NCBI GenBank assembly: GCA_026636295.1
Contig: CP089450.1
Location: forward strand, 1,178,001-1,242,000
Direction of reading: 5' to 3'
Length of the DNA stretch: 64,000 nucleotides
Source of the DNA: Medakamo hakoo
Taxonomy: Eukaryota > Chlorophyta > Trebouxiophyceae > Coccomyxaceae
Shown here: positions 30,169 to 39,881 of the stretch, piece by piece
Numbering within the stretch: the stretch's first letter is position 1
How the letters are laid out: each line of letters starts with the position of its first letter
Notes under the pieces: model-generated
What the model was told of the DNA's origin: nothing
Seen by the model: only the letters and a program-made list of their open reading frames with translations
Database searches by the model: none
Program-made: the position numbers and the translations under genes

Positions 30169-31521
30169 TCACAGCTTCAACCACTTGGGCTTGCCCGCGC
30201 CGCCGCCCTTGCCGGCCAGACCACCAGAGCCGCCCGCACCGGGCGCCGCAGGCTCAGGCGCCCGCGCGGCGGCAGGCGCCGCCGCACTCCCACCACTCCC
30301 TGTCGCCACCTCCTCCGCCTGTGGCACCTCGCCCGCCGCCGCGAGGATCTCGTCCCGCAGCCGGGGCGGCGGCGGTGGCGGCCCGCCGCCACTGGAGATG
30401 GCGCTGACCGGCAGGCCGCAGTACACGTTGGCCGCGGGCGCCAGGCCGGCCGACCACAGGGATGTGGACAGCGGGAAGGGGCCGCCGCCCGCGGCGGGCC
30501 CAGCGCTCTGCCGGCGCTGCTCCACCTGCAGCAGCGGCGTCCGCGGCGGCGTCGTGTACAGCTCCCACCTGACGCCGTAGCTGCGCGCCGGCCAGTCCGG
30601 GTGCAGGGCGCGACCGACGAGCGAGGCCAGGTCGGCCAGCGGCGCGGACGCGGGGATGGCGACCGCCAGGATGTGGCCGTCCGGGAACTGGACGCGCACG
30701 CGCACGTCGCCCGCGGCTGCCGCGGCCGCGGCGACGGCTTCATCGCGCTGGGCGGCGGTGCGCAGGGCCGCAGCCGCGGTGGCGGCGGCGCGGGCGCGGG
30801 CGTAACTGGCGGCGGCCGCCCGGTAGTCTGCGGCCGTGAACTCGAAGAACGCCGGGTCGTCGTCGTCGGCGGGGGCGGGGGCCGGCGCCGCCGCCGCCGC
30901 GGTGGAGTGCGGCGCCCTGGCGGCCGCCGCCCTGACCGCCGCGTCGCGGGTGAAGACGGCCACGCGCCGGCCCAGGCCGTACGGATCGCCGGGCGTCGGC
31001 GGGACGGGCATGTCGTCGATGGACGGGCTGGACGGGCGGCCGGGCGCGGACGGCGGGCGTGGCGCCGGTGGAGCGCGAGGGGGCAGGCCTGCCGCCGCTG
31101 GTGGTGGTGGCGCCGCCAGCGGTGGCGGTGGCGGGCACGCCTCCCGAGTGGGGACGGGCGCGGGCGGCGGCGGCGGCGGGCGCGGCAGGGGTGCGGGCGG
31201 CGCTTGGGCGGGTGGAGGCACTGCGGCGGGCACGGGCGCCGCCGCCGCAGCCTCGCCGCCGCCCTGGACGCCCAACGCCCGCTCACGGCCTGTCTTCAAC
31301 TCCAACTTCACGCCCGTGGCCAGGTTGGCGAAGCGAATGGGCGTGGCCAGGTCGGCCAGCGGCTTGCCGGCCGCGGACAGCGTGCAGGCGCGCACACCCG
31401 GCCCGTCGACAATGCCCAGCTGGGCGGCCGCTTTTTCCACGAGCGCGGCGAGCGGCTGCATGGGCGTCACGCCCGTGAGGATGAGGCGCCGGCCTTCCGC
31501 GTGCACGATGTACGTCGCCAT
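30169..31521 (-). CDS. TUG/ASPSCR1-like UBX protein (p97/CDC48 cofactor)
   Basis: Intronless 450-residue protein. TUG/ASPSCR1 (plant PUX1-like) proteins bind and disassemble p97/CDC48 hexamers. The N-terminus is a ubiquitin-like TUG-UBL1 domain: MATYIVHAEGRRLILTGV, VRACTLSAAGKPLADLATP and RFANLATGVKLELKTG. A long Pro/Ala linker follows, then the DDPAFFEFTAADYRAAAASY region that in relatives precedes the UBX domain, and the UBX fold itself (DVRVRVQFPDGHILAVAIP, ADLASLVGRALHPDW, YELYTTPPR-type motif). The C-terminus KPKWLKL is typical of the family. The start at 31521 is 82 bp from the divergent SEC23-like start codon. Confidence 0.8.
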   Translation of the reverse strand: MATYIVHAEGRRLILTGVTPMQPLAALVEKAAAQLGIVDGPGVRACTLSAAGKPLADLATPIRFANLATGVKLELKTGRERALGVQGGGEAAAAAPVPAAVPPPAQAPPAPLPRPPPPPPAPVPTREACPPPPPLAAPPPPAAAGLPPRAPPAPRPPSAPGRPSSPSIDDMPVPPTPGDPYGLGRRVAVFTRDAAVRAAAARAPHSTAAAAAPAPAPADDDDPAFFEFTAADYRAAAASYARARAAATAAAALRTAAQRDEAVAAAAAAAGDVRVRVQFPDGHILAVAIPASAPLADLASLVGRALHPDWPARSYGVRWELYTTPPRTPLLQVEQRRQSAGPAAGGGPFPLSTSLWSAGLAPAANVYCGLPVSAISSGGGPPPPPPRLRDEILAAAGEVPQAEEVATGSGGSAAAPAAARAPEPAAPGAGGSGGLAGKGGGAGKPKWLKL

Positions 31522-31603
31522 GATCCGGGGTGACACGCGGAAAGAAAAAAGGAGAGAGTGGTGGGCATTGGACACGCACACAGACCGCTGAACGAAAAAA
31601 CGC
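31522..31603. promoter_or_regulatory. 82-bp divergent promoter between TUG-like and SEC23-like genes
   Basis: Start codons on opposite strands lie only 82 bp apart, so both 5' UTRs and promoters must share this stretch. It holds an A-rich run (GAAAGAAAAAAGG) and no evident TATA box. Confidence 0.5.
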
Positions 31604-32328
31604 ATGGCCGCCGCATGCGCGGCCGCGGGGCCGCCGCCGCCGCCCGACGGCGCCGCCGCTCACGCGACCGACACGGAACGTGTCCCGGCATCAGGTCGCG
31701 ATGCCATGCTCTCCCTGACCGCGGACGCTGTGAGTTTGGCGGCGGCGGTGTTTTTTTGGTCGGCGCGCGCACTCGACGACCCTCATTCCAGCCCCCCACC
31801 CCCCACCCTCCACTCCCCCCCCATCCCATCCCCCAAAAGGTCCTCCTGTCCGCTGGCGCTTCCGAACCGCTGGGCCTGCCGCTGGGCGCCTTCATCACGC
31901 CCGCTGCGTCTGACGAGCGCCGCGCCTCCATCATCACCCAGCGCCCGCCCGTCACCTGTTCCGCCTGCGGCGCGGCCGCCTGCCACCTGTGCGCCGTGGC
32001 GGCCGGCGGGCGGGGGTGGACCTGCGCGCTGTGCGGCCAGGCGCACGCGCTGTCCCCCGGAGACGCCCTGCGCCTCGGCCCCGTCCCGTCCTGGCCCGAA
32101 CTGGAGCCGGGCGGCGGCGACTTTTTGGAGGTCGGCGGCGCCGGCGCGGCCGGCCTGCCCGCGCCGCCCGCGGTCGCGGCTGCCCTGGTCGTCGACGGCG
32201 CGGCGGGGGCGGCCGTGGCCGGCGCCCTGCGCTCTGAACTCGTTGCCGCCCTGGCCCAGGCCCCACCGGGCCTGAGGGTGGGCCTGGTGCTCGCCGGCAG
32301 GGGCGTGGGCGTCGTGGACGCGGCCCGC

Positions 32329-32359
<31 letters not shown>

Positions 32360-34311
32360 GCGACGCGCGCGGCCCCGCCCCCGCCCCCGCCGTCGCGGTC
32401 CTGCCCGGTTCGGCGGGCGAGCCGGCCGACCACCTGGTCGCGCCGCTGGTCCGCACCGCACTCGCGCCCGTGTCGGCTGAGAGTGCGCGGCTGCTGGTCG
32501 CGCCGCTGCAGAGCGAGCCGGGCGGTGGTGGCGGCGGCGGGCCGGCGGCCCGGCCGCGGTGTTTGGGCCCGGCCATCGGCGTGGCGCTGTCGGTGCTGGA
32601 GGCCGCGGTCGCCCAAGGCCAGGCGGGTGGGTTGGACGGCGCGGACGAGGAGGAGGAGGAGGACGAAGCGGGCGGCGCGGCGGAAGCCCAACCCACGGCG
32701 TCCAGCCCGCCGTCCCGGCCGGCCACCGTCCGCCGGGCGGGTCCGCCCACGCCCGTGCTCGGCCAAGTGATTGTGGTCACGGCCGGCCCGCCCACGCGCG
32801 GGCCCGGGTCGGAGGCGGACGGCGACGCGGCCGCCTACTTCGACGGCCTGGCGGGCCGCGCGGCGGGCGCGGGCATTGTGGTGGACGCCTTTGCGCTGGG
32901 CCCGGGCGGCGCGTCCGCCCACCCCCTCCTGGCCCGCCTGGCGGCCGGCACGGGCGGGCAGTGCGTCCTGCACACCGGCAGCGCGACGGCGGCGGGCGGG
33001 CCCGCCACCGGCCTGGCGCCCCGCCTGGCCGCCGCGCTGGCCGCCCGGGTCGGCTTCGGCGGTCGCGTCGAGGTCCGGGCCAGCGCGCCGCTGGTCCCCG
33101 TGCCCGTCGCGCCGCCCGCGTTTGCGGCGGGCGGCGCGGCGACCGCGGCCGCCGCGGCCGCGCACGGCGTGTGCGTCGCGCGCTGCCCCCTCCCCCACCC
33201 GCGCCCGGGCGAGGCGTCCGCCGTGTGGCTGACCATTCCGTCCCCGCCGCCGCCGCGCCTGGTCCGCGAGGTGGCGGGCGCGGCCGAGGGGGGTGCCGAC
33301 CCGCCCGTCGCGGCTGTGCAGACGGTCGTGCGCTGGGTGGACGCCGCGACGGGCGGGGTGCTGACCCGCGTGGCGACGGCGGCCGTGGGGCTCCTGCCGC
33401 CCGGCCCGGCCGGCGCGGCCGACGCAGCCATTGCCGCCGCACGGCCGGCCGAGGCCGTCTTGCTCCTGGCCAAGCAGCTGGCCGTGGATGGGCTGGGCCA
33501 CCCCGCGTCGCCGCGCCAGAAAAGAAAGGACGACAGCGGCGGTGAGCGCGGGGCGGCGGCCGCCCGGCGCCGCCTGGCCGACTTTGTGCGCGACGCGGGG
33601 CGCGGGGCGGGCGCGCCCGTGCCCCGCCCGCGCCGGCGGTGGCTGGGCGGCGGCGGAGGCGCCACCGCCGTCCGCCTGCCGCCCGGCCTGGCGCCCCTGG
33701 CCGCCGCCGCCTACGCCGCCGCCTTTCGCTGCCCGGCGTTTGCAGAGGGCGTGCCGCCCGCCGTGCGGGCGCGCGCGCTGGCCTGGTTGGCGGCCGCGCC
33801 GCCAGCCGCGGCTGGCGCGGCGCTCTGCCCGCGCCTGGAGGTGCTCGTCCACGGCGCCTTCGTGCCCGTCCCGGCGATTGACGTGGCGCTGGCGCTGCCT
33901 CGCCCTGGCGCGGCCGTCGCCGTCCTGGACGCGGGGGACGAGGTGGTGGTGTGGCTGGGCCGCAGCGTCGTGGGCGGGCCGCCGCCCGACGCGGCGCTGG
34001 CACTCAAGGCCGGCCGCGACCGGGCCGCCGCCCTGGCGGCCGGCCGCTCACCCCCGCCAGAAGTGTGCACGGTCGTGGAAGGCTCGACCCCCGCCGTCCA
34101 CGTGCTGGCGCGCCTGCTGCCGGCGCACCTCGACCCGCCCGGGCTGTGGGTCGGCACGCTGCCGGCCGGGCTGGGCGCGGCGGCGGGGTGGCCTGCCGCC
34201 GCCGCCTGGGCTGCGGCCGCCATGCGCGGCCTGCTGTGCGAGGACGAGCCGGGGTACGCGGCCTGGTGTGAGAGCGTGGGCATTGCGGTCGTGGAGGACG
34301 GGGGCGTGTGA
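31604..34311 (+). CDS. Atypical SEC23/SEC24-like COPII coat protein
   Basis: Two exons, 31604-31729 and 31840-34311, phase 0, 865 residues. SEC23/24 proteins form the inner COPII coat on ER exit sites. Exon 2 opens with GLPLGAFITP and a zinc-ribbon region with TCSACG, CHLCAV and WTCALCG. Then come a trunk-like von Willebrand/alpha-beta domain (VAAALVVDGAAGAAVAG, LRVGLVLAGRGVGVVD), QVIVVTAGPPTRGPG, and a C-terminal half with beta-sandwich, helical and gelsolin-like parts (LDAGDEVVVWLGRSVVG). The order fits the divergent plant SEC23-like proteins rather than canonical SEC23, since residues for SAR1-GTPase activation are not obvious. Low-complexity acidic and Gly stretches are common. Convergent with ORC3, 35 bp apart. 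Confidence 0.72.
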
Positions 34312-34346
34312 AGAAAAGACGCACACACACAGAGGTAGTTTTGTTT

Positions 34347-37300
34347 TTACATCGGCGCTGGAAACACTGCCCGCCGCACCGTGCCCGGCCGCCGCGCCCG
34401 GCCGACAATGCCGGCCATGTGCAGCTCACCCAGTGCCCGGTTGAAGCGAGCGATGACTTCGGGGATGGGCGTGGGGGCGGGGCGGTCGGCCGGCGGCGAC
34501 CGCGCGGGTTGGTCGTCGGCCGGGTGCACCTCCGCGCCCGGCGCGAGAAACACGGCCGGGCGGCCGCGGCGGGCGACCTTGCGGCCGCGGCTGCCGCCGG
34601 CGACCTGGACGGCCGGGCGGTCCGCCGCCGCCGCGTCCGCCACTTCGTGGCCGTGCGCCCGGGCAAAGGCGGCCAGCATGTCCGACGCGGGCGGGGCTTC
34701 GTCGGCCTGCAGCAGGAGGCGGTAGAGGATGGCCGCGTCGTCGGCGCCGCCGGCCGAGCCGGCAGACGCAGCAGCAGCAGCCGCGGCGCCCCGGCCGCGT
34801 TTGGCGCCACCGCCGCCGCCGAGGTACGTGTCGGGCGCGGACAGCGCGGTGTGCACGGCCAGGCGGGGCGCGGCGGACAGGGTGGACACGGCCGCCCCGC
34901 CGCCGGCCGGGCGGATCACAAACGGCGAAAAGGCCGGGCGGGCGTGGGGCGGGTCGGCGACGGCCGCGACGGCGGCCGCGACCAGGTCCGAGACGGCGGC
35001 GGCGACGGGCCCGCCCGACGCGGCGGGCAGCGCCGCGGCCGCGGCTGTGCCGACGCGCTGCAGGACGGACCGGCGGGCGGCCATGCCGCGGACGGCGGTG
35101 GCGGTGGCGGCCGGCGCGGCGGCGGGGCGCTGCTGCTGCTCGCGCTTGGGCGATGGCCGGCGCGGGGGCGGGGGGGCGTCGTCGCCGCCCTCCCGCCCGC
35201 CGCCTTCGTCCAAGCGAGCCAGCAGCTCGGCCGCGCGGCTCAAGATGGGCGCCAACGCTTCCTTGCCGCCCTCCACCGCGTCCGCGGACGGCGGCAGGGC
35301 GGACAGCACGGCCCGCAGCTCGGCCGACACGGCTGCAGCGGGCGCGGGCGCAGCGCCCGTGCGCGCGGGGCCGCGCGCCAAGCGAGCGACGAGGGCCGCG
35401 ATGGCCTCGCCACCCCGTCCGGTGGGGGCCAGGTAGCCGGGCGCGGCCGCGTCGCGGACCAGCTCGCGCAGCGTCAGGCCAGAGCCGGGCGTGGCGAGGC
35501 CGACGACGCGCGCCGCGGCCGCGACCCACCGCAGCGTGGCCGCCCAGGCCGCCCACGCGGAGACGGCCTCCGACACGGCCGCCGCGGCCGCGGCCGGGTC
35601 AAAGCCGCGAGGCAGGCCCAGGGACGCGGCGGCGGCGGCGTGGCAGGGCCGAGGCAAGGCGGCGAAGATGGCGGACAGCCGGGCTTGGAGGGTGTCTTTG
35701 GTCGGGGTGGGGGCGGCCGCCTCGCCGCCATCACCACCACCACTACCCGCCGCCGCGACAGCCGCCCACAGGCCCGTCGGGTCGGGCCCGTAGCTGGTGA
35801 GGGGGCAGGCGGCGGGGTCGGTCCCCCCGCCCACGGCCGCGCCGGCCGCGCCGGCCAGCCAGGCGCCCGCCCGAAAGTGTTCGCCCGCGGCCGCGTCCAG
35901 GCCGCGGCCCAGGCCGGCCGCGGTGAAGTCGGCGTCCAGGAACCGGTCGTCCAGGGCCGCGGCGACGCGGGCGGACAGGGCGATGCCGGGGAACGCCCCG
36001 CCCGCCAGCACGGCCGCCAGCGCGGCCTCCGCGCGGACGGCCGTGCGGGCCAGGCGGAAGCGGGCCGGGTCGAGGCAGCGGCGCGCGCGGCGCGCGAGCG
36101 CGGCTTCGGCCGCCACGGCCGACGTGGCGACGCCCAGGACGGCGACGACGGGCAGGGGGCGGGCCGGGCGCATGGCCGGCCACCCGGACGCCAGGCTGTG
36201 GCCGTCCGGCGGGGGCGGCGCGGGCGGCGGGCCGGGCGAGCGGGCGCCGGCCAGGGCGCGGACCAGGTCGCCCAGCACGGCCGCGTCGCACGCTTCCACA
36301 GCCTCGACGACGACGGCGACCGGCGGGGCGGCGGCCGGGTCGGCGACGGCGGCTTCCGGGGGCAGGGGCGGCAGGGCGGCCGCGGCCGGGTCGGCGCCGG
36401 GCCCGGCCGGCTCTGGGGCGGGCCCGGCCGGCGCCGGCGCCGCCGCCCGCCCCGCCCCCGCCTCGTCGGGCAGCGGCGGCGACGCGGCCGCGGCCGCGGC
36501 CAGCTCCGCCTCCACCGCGCGCGCGGCCTCCTCGGCCAGGCGCCGCGTCCGCTCCGTGCCGGCTTTGGCGATGGCGTCCGCGGCCGCGGCCCGGCGGGCT
36601 TCCCGGTCCGCGGCACGGGCGGCGGACGCCCTTTCGGCGGCGGCCCGGCTGTTGGCGGGGGGTGGTGGGGGCGCGGGCGCACCACCGCCGCGCGTCGCTG
36701 CCGCGCTCGCGTCGGCGTGCCAGGCGACCAACGCCGCCACGTCATCGCCTCCGTCCGCGCTGCCGCCAGACACCTGGCGCAAGATGGATCGCAGGGCGGC
36801 CGCCACGCCCGCCCGGGCGTCCAGGTCGGCGGGCCCCAACACAGCGACGGCCACGCCCCGGCGGCGCAGGTCGGCCGCCAAGCGCCGGACGGTCGCGCCG
36901 TGGTCGACCTGGTTGACGCCGCCCGCGACGGCCAGGGCGGCGGGCAGGGCGTCGGGCGGGCGCGGCGCGTTGGGCGGTGGTGCGCGTGGGAACGCCCGGT
37001 CCAGGACGAAGCGGGCGACGCCTTCAAAGGCGGGCGCGTCGGCGGCGGCGATGGCGGACTGGGGTGGGGTGTGGTGGGTGAGAGGTGAGAGGTGAGGGGG
37101 ATGGGAGCCCGGGGCGGGGCGGCATCGATCGAGCGTGGCGACGAAAAAACAAACACGACCGCACCTCCATGCGCGCCAGCAGGGCCGCCCGCACCGCGTC
37201 GCCCGCCCGGGCCCGGGCCAAGCGCCAGGCTTCGGTCTCGCCGTCTTGCAAAGGCGGGTACGAGGCCAGGAGGGCGGCTGTTGAGTGAAGAAGGAGGGGT

Positions 37301-37625
37301 GAGCGTGTGAGCGAATGCAAACACCGCATCTTGCTTTGCTTGGCCGGGTGGGGGCGCACGCTGGGACCGCCTCACCTCTCTCCGCGGCGCCGTCCAGGGC
37401 TGTCGACGCGGTCTTGGCGTCCACTGCCTGCGCGGGGAGGGACTGGGCGGCGCGGCCGCCGCGGCGTGGCGGCGCGGCGCGCCGCGGCGCACCGTGCGCG
37501 CCGCCACTCGCCCTCCGCGGCACCGCCCGCACCAGGCGGAACGCTTCCAGCGGCACGTCTTCCTCCATGGCGTCCGTGGGCGCGTCCACCCAGCCGTCGT
37601 CGGCGGGGTGGGGGTGGTGCGCCAT
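34347..37625 (-). CDS. ORC3: Origin recognition complex subunit 3
   Basis: Three exons, 37625-37376, 37277-37165 and 37058-34347, 1024 residues. ORC3 is part of the complex that marks replication origins in the nucleus. The N-terminus has PLEAFRLVRAV and the exon 2 segment LASYPPLQDGETEAWRLAR. The AAA-like domain shows LPAALAVAGGVNQVDHGATVRRL and a long Ala-rich region with coiled-coil character (REARRAAAADAIAKAGTERTR). The C-terminal winged-helix region is the best match: DDAAILYRLLLQADEAPPA, VIARFNRALGELHMAGIVG and RRPGTVRRAVF. The stop TAA overlaps a TGTAA motif (minus strand of 34347-34351). Considerably longer than human ORC3 (711) through Ala/Gly insertions. Confidence 0.84.
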   Translation of the reverse strand: MAHHPHPADDGWVDAPTDAMEEDVPLEAFRLVRAVPRRASGGAHGAPRRAAPPRRGGRAAQSLPAQAVDAKTASTALDGAAERGEAVPACAPTRPSKARCGVCIRSHAHPSFFTQQPPSWPRTRLCKTARPKPGAWPGPGRATRCGRPCWRAWRCGRVCFFVATLDRCRPAPGSHPPHLSPLTHHTPPQSAIAAADAPAFEGVARFVLDRAFPRAPPPNAPRPPDALPAALAVAGGVNQVDHGATVRRLAADLRRRGVAVAVLGPADLDARAGVAAALRSILRQVSGGSADGGDDVAALVAWHADASAAATRGGGAPAPPPPPANSRAAAERASAARAADREARRAAAADAIAKAGTERTRRLAEEAARAVEAELAAAAAASPPLPDEAGAGRAAAPAPAGPAPEPAGPGADPAAAALPPLPPEAAVADPAAAPPVAVVVEAVEACDAAVLGDLVRALAGARSPGPPPAPPPPDGHSLASGWPAMRPARPLPVVAVLGVATSAVAAEAALARRARRCLDPARFRLARTAVRAEAALAAVLAGGAFPGIALSARVAAALDDRFLDADFTAAGLGRGLDAAAGEHFRAGAWLAGAAGAAVGGGTDPAACPLTSYGPDPTGLWAAVAAAGSGGGDGGEAAAPTPTKDTLQARLSAIFAALPRPCHAAAAASLGLPRGFDPAAAAAAVSEAVSAWAAWAATLRWVAAAARVVGLATPGSGLTLRELVRDAAAPGYLAPTGRGGEAIAALVARLARGPARTGAAPAPAAAVSAELRAVLSALPPSADAVEGGKEALAPILSRAAELLARLDEGGGREGGDDAPPPPRRPSPKREQQQRPAAAPAATATAVRGMAARRSVLQRVGTAAAAALPAASGGPVAAAVSDLVAAAVAAVADPPHARPAFSPFVIRPAGGGAAVSTLSAAPRLAVHTALSAPDTYLGGGGGAKRGRGAAAAAAASAGSAGGADDAAILYRLLLQADEAPPASDMLAAFARAHGHEVADAAAADRPAVQVAGGSRGRKVARRGRPAVFLAPGAEVHPADDQPARSPPADRPAPTPIPEVIARFNRALGELHMAGIVGRARRPGTVRRAVFPAPM

Positions 37626-37994
37626 GGGATGGTGTGTGTGTGTGTTGAGAGAGGGAGAGAGAGAGAGGGTCGAGAGACGCCGCAAAACGAACGCCCGAGT
37701 GGGAGGGAAACGAACCCCAACCCCGCGCGTGAGCGCGCGCGTCCATCCCCACCAGCCACCCCTCTCCCTCCTTCAACGCCTGTGGCAGGCGTTGCTCGAC
37801 ACGCGCACCAACGCTCGTCTTGCTCAGCGCGCAGAGGCCCGTGGCCCAGCGTGAGCAGGGGAGGAGGGGTGGGAGGAGCCGGCAGGCGGCCCTGTGTGTG
37901 GGCACCCCGCGCCTACGCCGCGCACGTGCGGGTGTGGAGGCTGGCTTTTGCTGCGCTCTCTTCTCCGTCTGGACTTGTTGTGTTACACGGGCCG
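37626..37994. other. Intergenic stretch between BCKDHB and ORC3
   Basis: 369 bp, promoter side of ORC3 and 3' side of BCKDHB. It has a GA-rich tract (about 37647-37672), a perfect 9-bp-stem hairpin at 37774-37794 (CAACGCCTG, TGG loop, CAGGCGTTG) and a TTACA (TGTAA on the minus strand) at 37983-37987, the likely BCKDHB poly(A) signal. Confidence 0.6.
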
Positions 37995-39506
37995 CTAAAA
38001 CTGGACCACCCTCCGCACCTCGTCCACCACCCGCGCCTGCGTCGGCAGGTACGCCGGCTCCAGCACGCCCGGGAACGGCGTGTCCCACCCGCACACCCGC
38101 ACGGGCGGCGCCTCCAACCGCAGGAAGCAGCGGGCCGCGATGGCCGCGGCGACCTCGGCGCCAAACCCGGACGTGACCGGCGCTTCGTGCGAGACGACGA
38201 GGCGGCCGGTCTTGGAGACGGACGCCTCCACCGTGTCCCTGTCCCAGGGCAGCAGCGTGCGCAGGTCGATGACCTCGGCGGCCACGCCGTGCGACGCCGC
38301 CAGCTCGTCCGCCGCGGCCAGCAGGACGGCCACCTGCTGCCCCCACCCGACAAGCGTGACGTCGCTGCCAGCCCGCGCGACGGCCGCCCGCCCCAGCTCG
38401 GCCGGCACGTCCCCCACCGGCACCGGCTCCACCGCCGTCCGGTACAGCAGCTTGGGCTCGAAGAAGACGACCGGGTCCGGGTCGCGCGCGGCCGCGAGCA
38501 GCAAGCCCTTGGCGGCCGCGGGCCCGGACGGGACGACGACCTTGATGCCGGGGACGTGCGTGAAGAAGGCTTCGGGCGACTGGGAGTGGTAGTGGCCGCC
38601 GTGGCCCACCGACCCGCACGGCGCCCGGATGGTCAGCCCCCCCGCGGACCAGGCGCCGCCCGACCGGTAACGAAGCTTGGCCGCCTCGTTCACGACCTGG
38701 TCAAAGGCGGGGAAGATGTAGTCGGCGAACTGGATTTCGGCGATGGGGGTGGCGCCGGCCGCGGCGGCGCCGATGCCAAAGCCGACGATGCCCTGGTGTG
38801 TGTGTGTGTGGGGGGGGGTGGGGGGGGTGGGGGGGGGGGGAAGGGGGTGGGGGTGGGGGGTACGGTGACATAAGGTCACACCCACACCCCATGGGGTGGG
38901 GTGTAGGGTGGGAGAGGTGGTGGCCGTGCTGCCTGTGCGCGCCTGGCCTCCCCCTCCATCCATCACCACACACACCTGTTCCGACAGGGGCGTGTTGAAG
39001 ACGCGGTCGCCGCCAAACCGTTCCTGCAGGCCGACCGTGCACCGGAAGACGCCGCCAAAGGCGACGTCCTCGCCAAAGACGAGGGATCTGGAGGGTGAGT
39101 GGTGGTGGTGTGGGGGTGGGGGTGGCGAGGTCAGCGAGCGTGGGGGGTCGATGACGGGGCGCGCGCGCCCGGGCACGAGGGCCGCGCGCGCGTGGGCGGG
39201 GCTGGGCGCCCGTCGCCGCCTCGTCCCGGCGCTCTCCAGGCGTGGTCGTCGGTCGTGTGTGCTCTCCCACACCCAGGCCGCGGGCGTGGCGGGGCGGCGG
39301 CTGCACACAGCCCCCCGCGCGCGCCCACAGGGGCATTGGGCAAACACACACACACACCTCGGGTCCGTCTCCATGATCGTGGCCAGCGCGTCGTTGACGG
39401 CCGCGCACATGTTCATGGGCTTGGTGGCTGGCTCGGCCGCGGCGGCGGACGCAAAGGCGCGCCGCCGGGCGGCCGCGGCCGTGCGCGCGAGGCGAGCCAG
39501 GGCCAT
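37995..39506 (-). CDS. BCKDHB: Branched-chain 2-oxoacid dehydrogenase E1 beta subunit, mitochondrial
   Basis: Three exons, 39506-39358, 39087-38976 and 38792-37995, 352 residues, matching the ~350-390 residues usual for the family. With the alpha subunit it decarboxylates 2-oxo acids from Leu, Ile and Val using thiamine diphosphate. The leader [18 protein letters not shown] is a mitochondrial-type presequence. Conserved blocks: [106 protein letters not shown], and [18 protein letters not shown]. These agree with BCKDHB rather than pyruvate dehydrogenase E1 beta. Intron 2 contains G-runs and GGGGTG repeats. It is divergent from the cold-shock gene. Confidence 0.95.
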   Translation of the reverse strand: MALARLARTAAAARRRAFASAAAAEPATKPMNMCAAVNDALATIMETDPRCVCVFAQCPCGRARGAVCSRRPATPAAWVWESTHDRRPRLESAGTRRRRAPSPAHARAALVPGRARPVIDPPRSLTSPPPPPHHHHSPSRSLVFGEDVAFGGVFRCTVGLQERFGGDRVFNTPLSEQVCVVMDGGGGQARTGSTATTSPTLHPTPWGVGVTLCHRTPHPHPLPPPPTPPTPPHTHTHQGIVGFGIGAAAAGATPIAEIQFADYIFPAFDQVVNEAAKLRYRSGGAWSAGGLTIRAPCGSVGHGGHYHSQSPEAFFTHVPGIKVVVPSGPAAAKGLLLAAARDPDPVVFFEPKLLYRTAVEPVPVGDVPAELGRAAVARAGSDVTLVGWGQQVAVLLAAADELAASHGVAAEVIDLRTLLPWDRDTVEASVSKTGRLVVSHEAPVTSGFGAEVAAAIAARCFLRLEAPPVRVCGWDTPFPGVLEPAYLPTQARVVDEVRRVVQF

Positions 39507-39881
39507 TGGCTGTTTCGGCTCGGGCCAGGACAACAGCCGCCGCGCGGGAGTGTCGACCGCCGCTCCCGCTGGTGGACTGGGCTGCCCGCGCGTGAAATGT
39601 GAGGGGACTGAGGCGACGCCACCGCCGTGTGTGTGGAAGCGGCGGCGTGTGTGGTGGTGCGCGTCCGGCGAGAGGGATGATGGAACGAGTGCTTCGACCG
39701 CGGAACCTCACTGATTGGTTTGGCGAAACAAAAAACCGCGCGCGACCTCCCCGCCGCGGGCGCAAGTAGAAAACAAACCACACACTCACGGGCGTGTCGA
39801 CCACGTCCCCCTCCACTTGCTGGAGATCAGAGTGTGTGTGCCCTCCGATCTGTGCGTCTGATCTCCCCTTATCTCTCCGTC
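39507..39881. promoter_or_regulatory. Divergent region between BCKDHB and the cold-shock-domain gene
   Basis: 375 bp between opposite start codons. An inverted CCAAT core (ATTGG) occurs near 39714. An AT-richer part with A-runs lies at 39720-39780. No gene seen; promoter function is inferred from layout. Confidence 0.4.

Noticed and set aside
37995-39506. Calling the E1 beta gene pyruvate dehydrogenase
   Set aside because: Blocks such as [22 protein letters not shown] and [11 protein letters not shown] match the branched-chain enzyme rather than PDHB.
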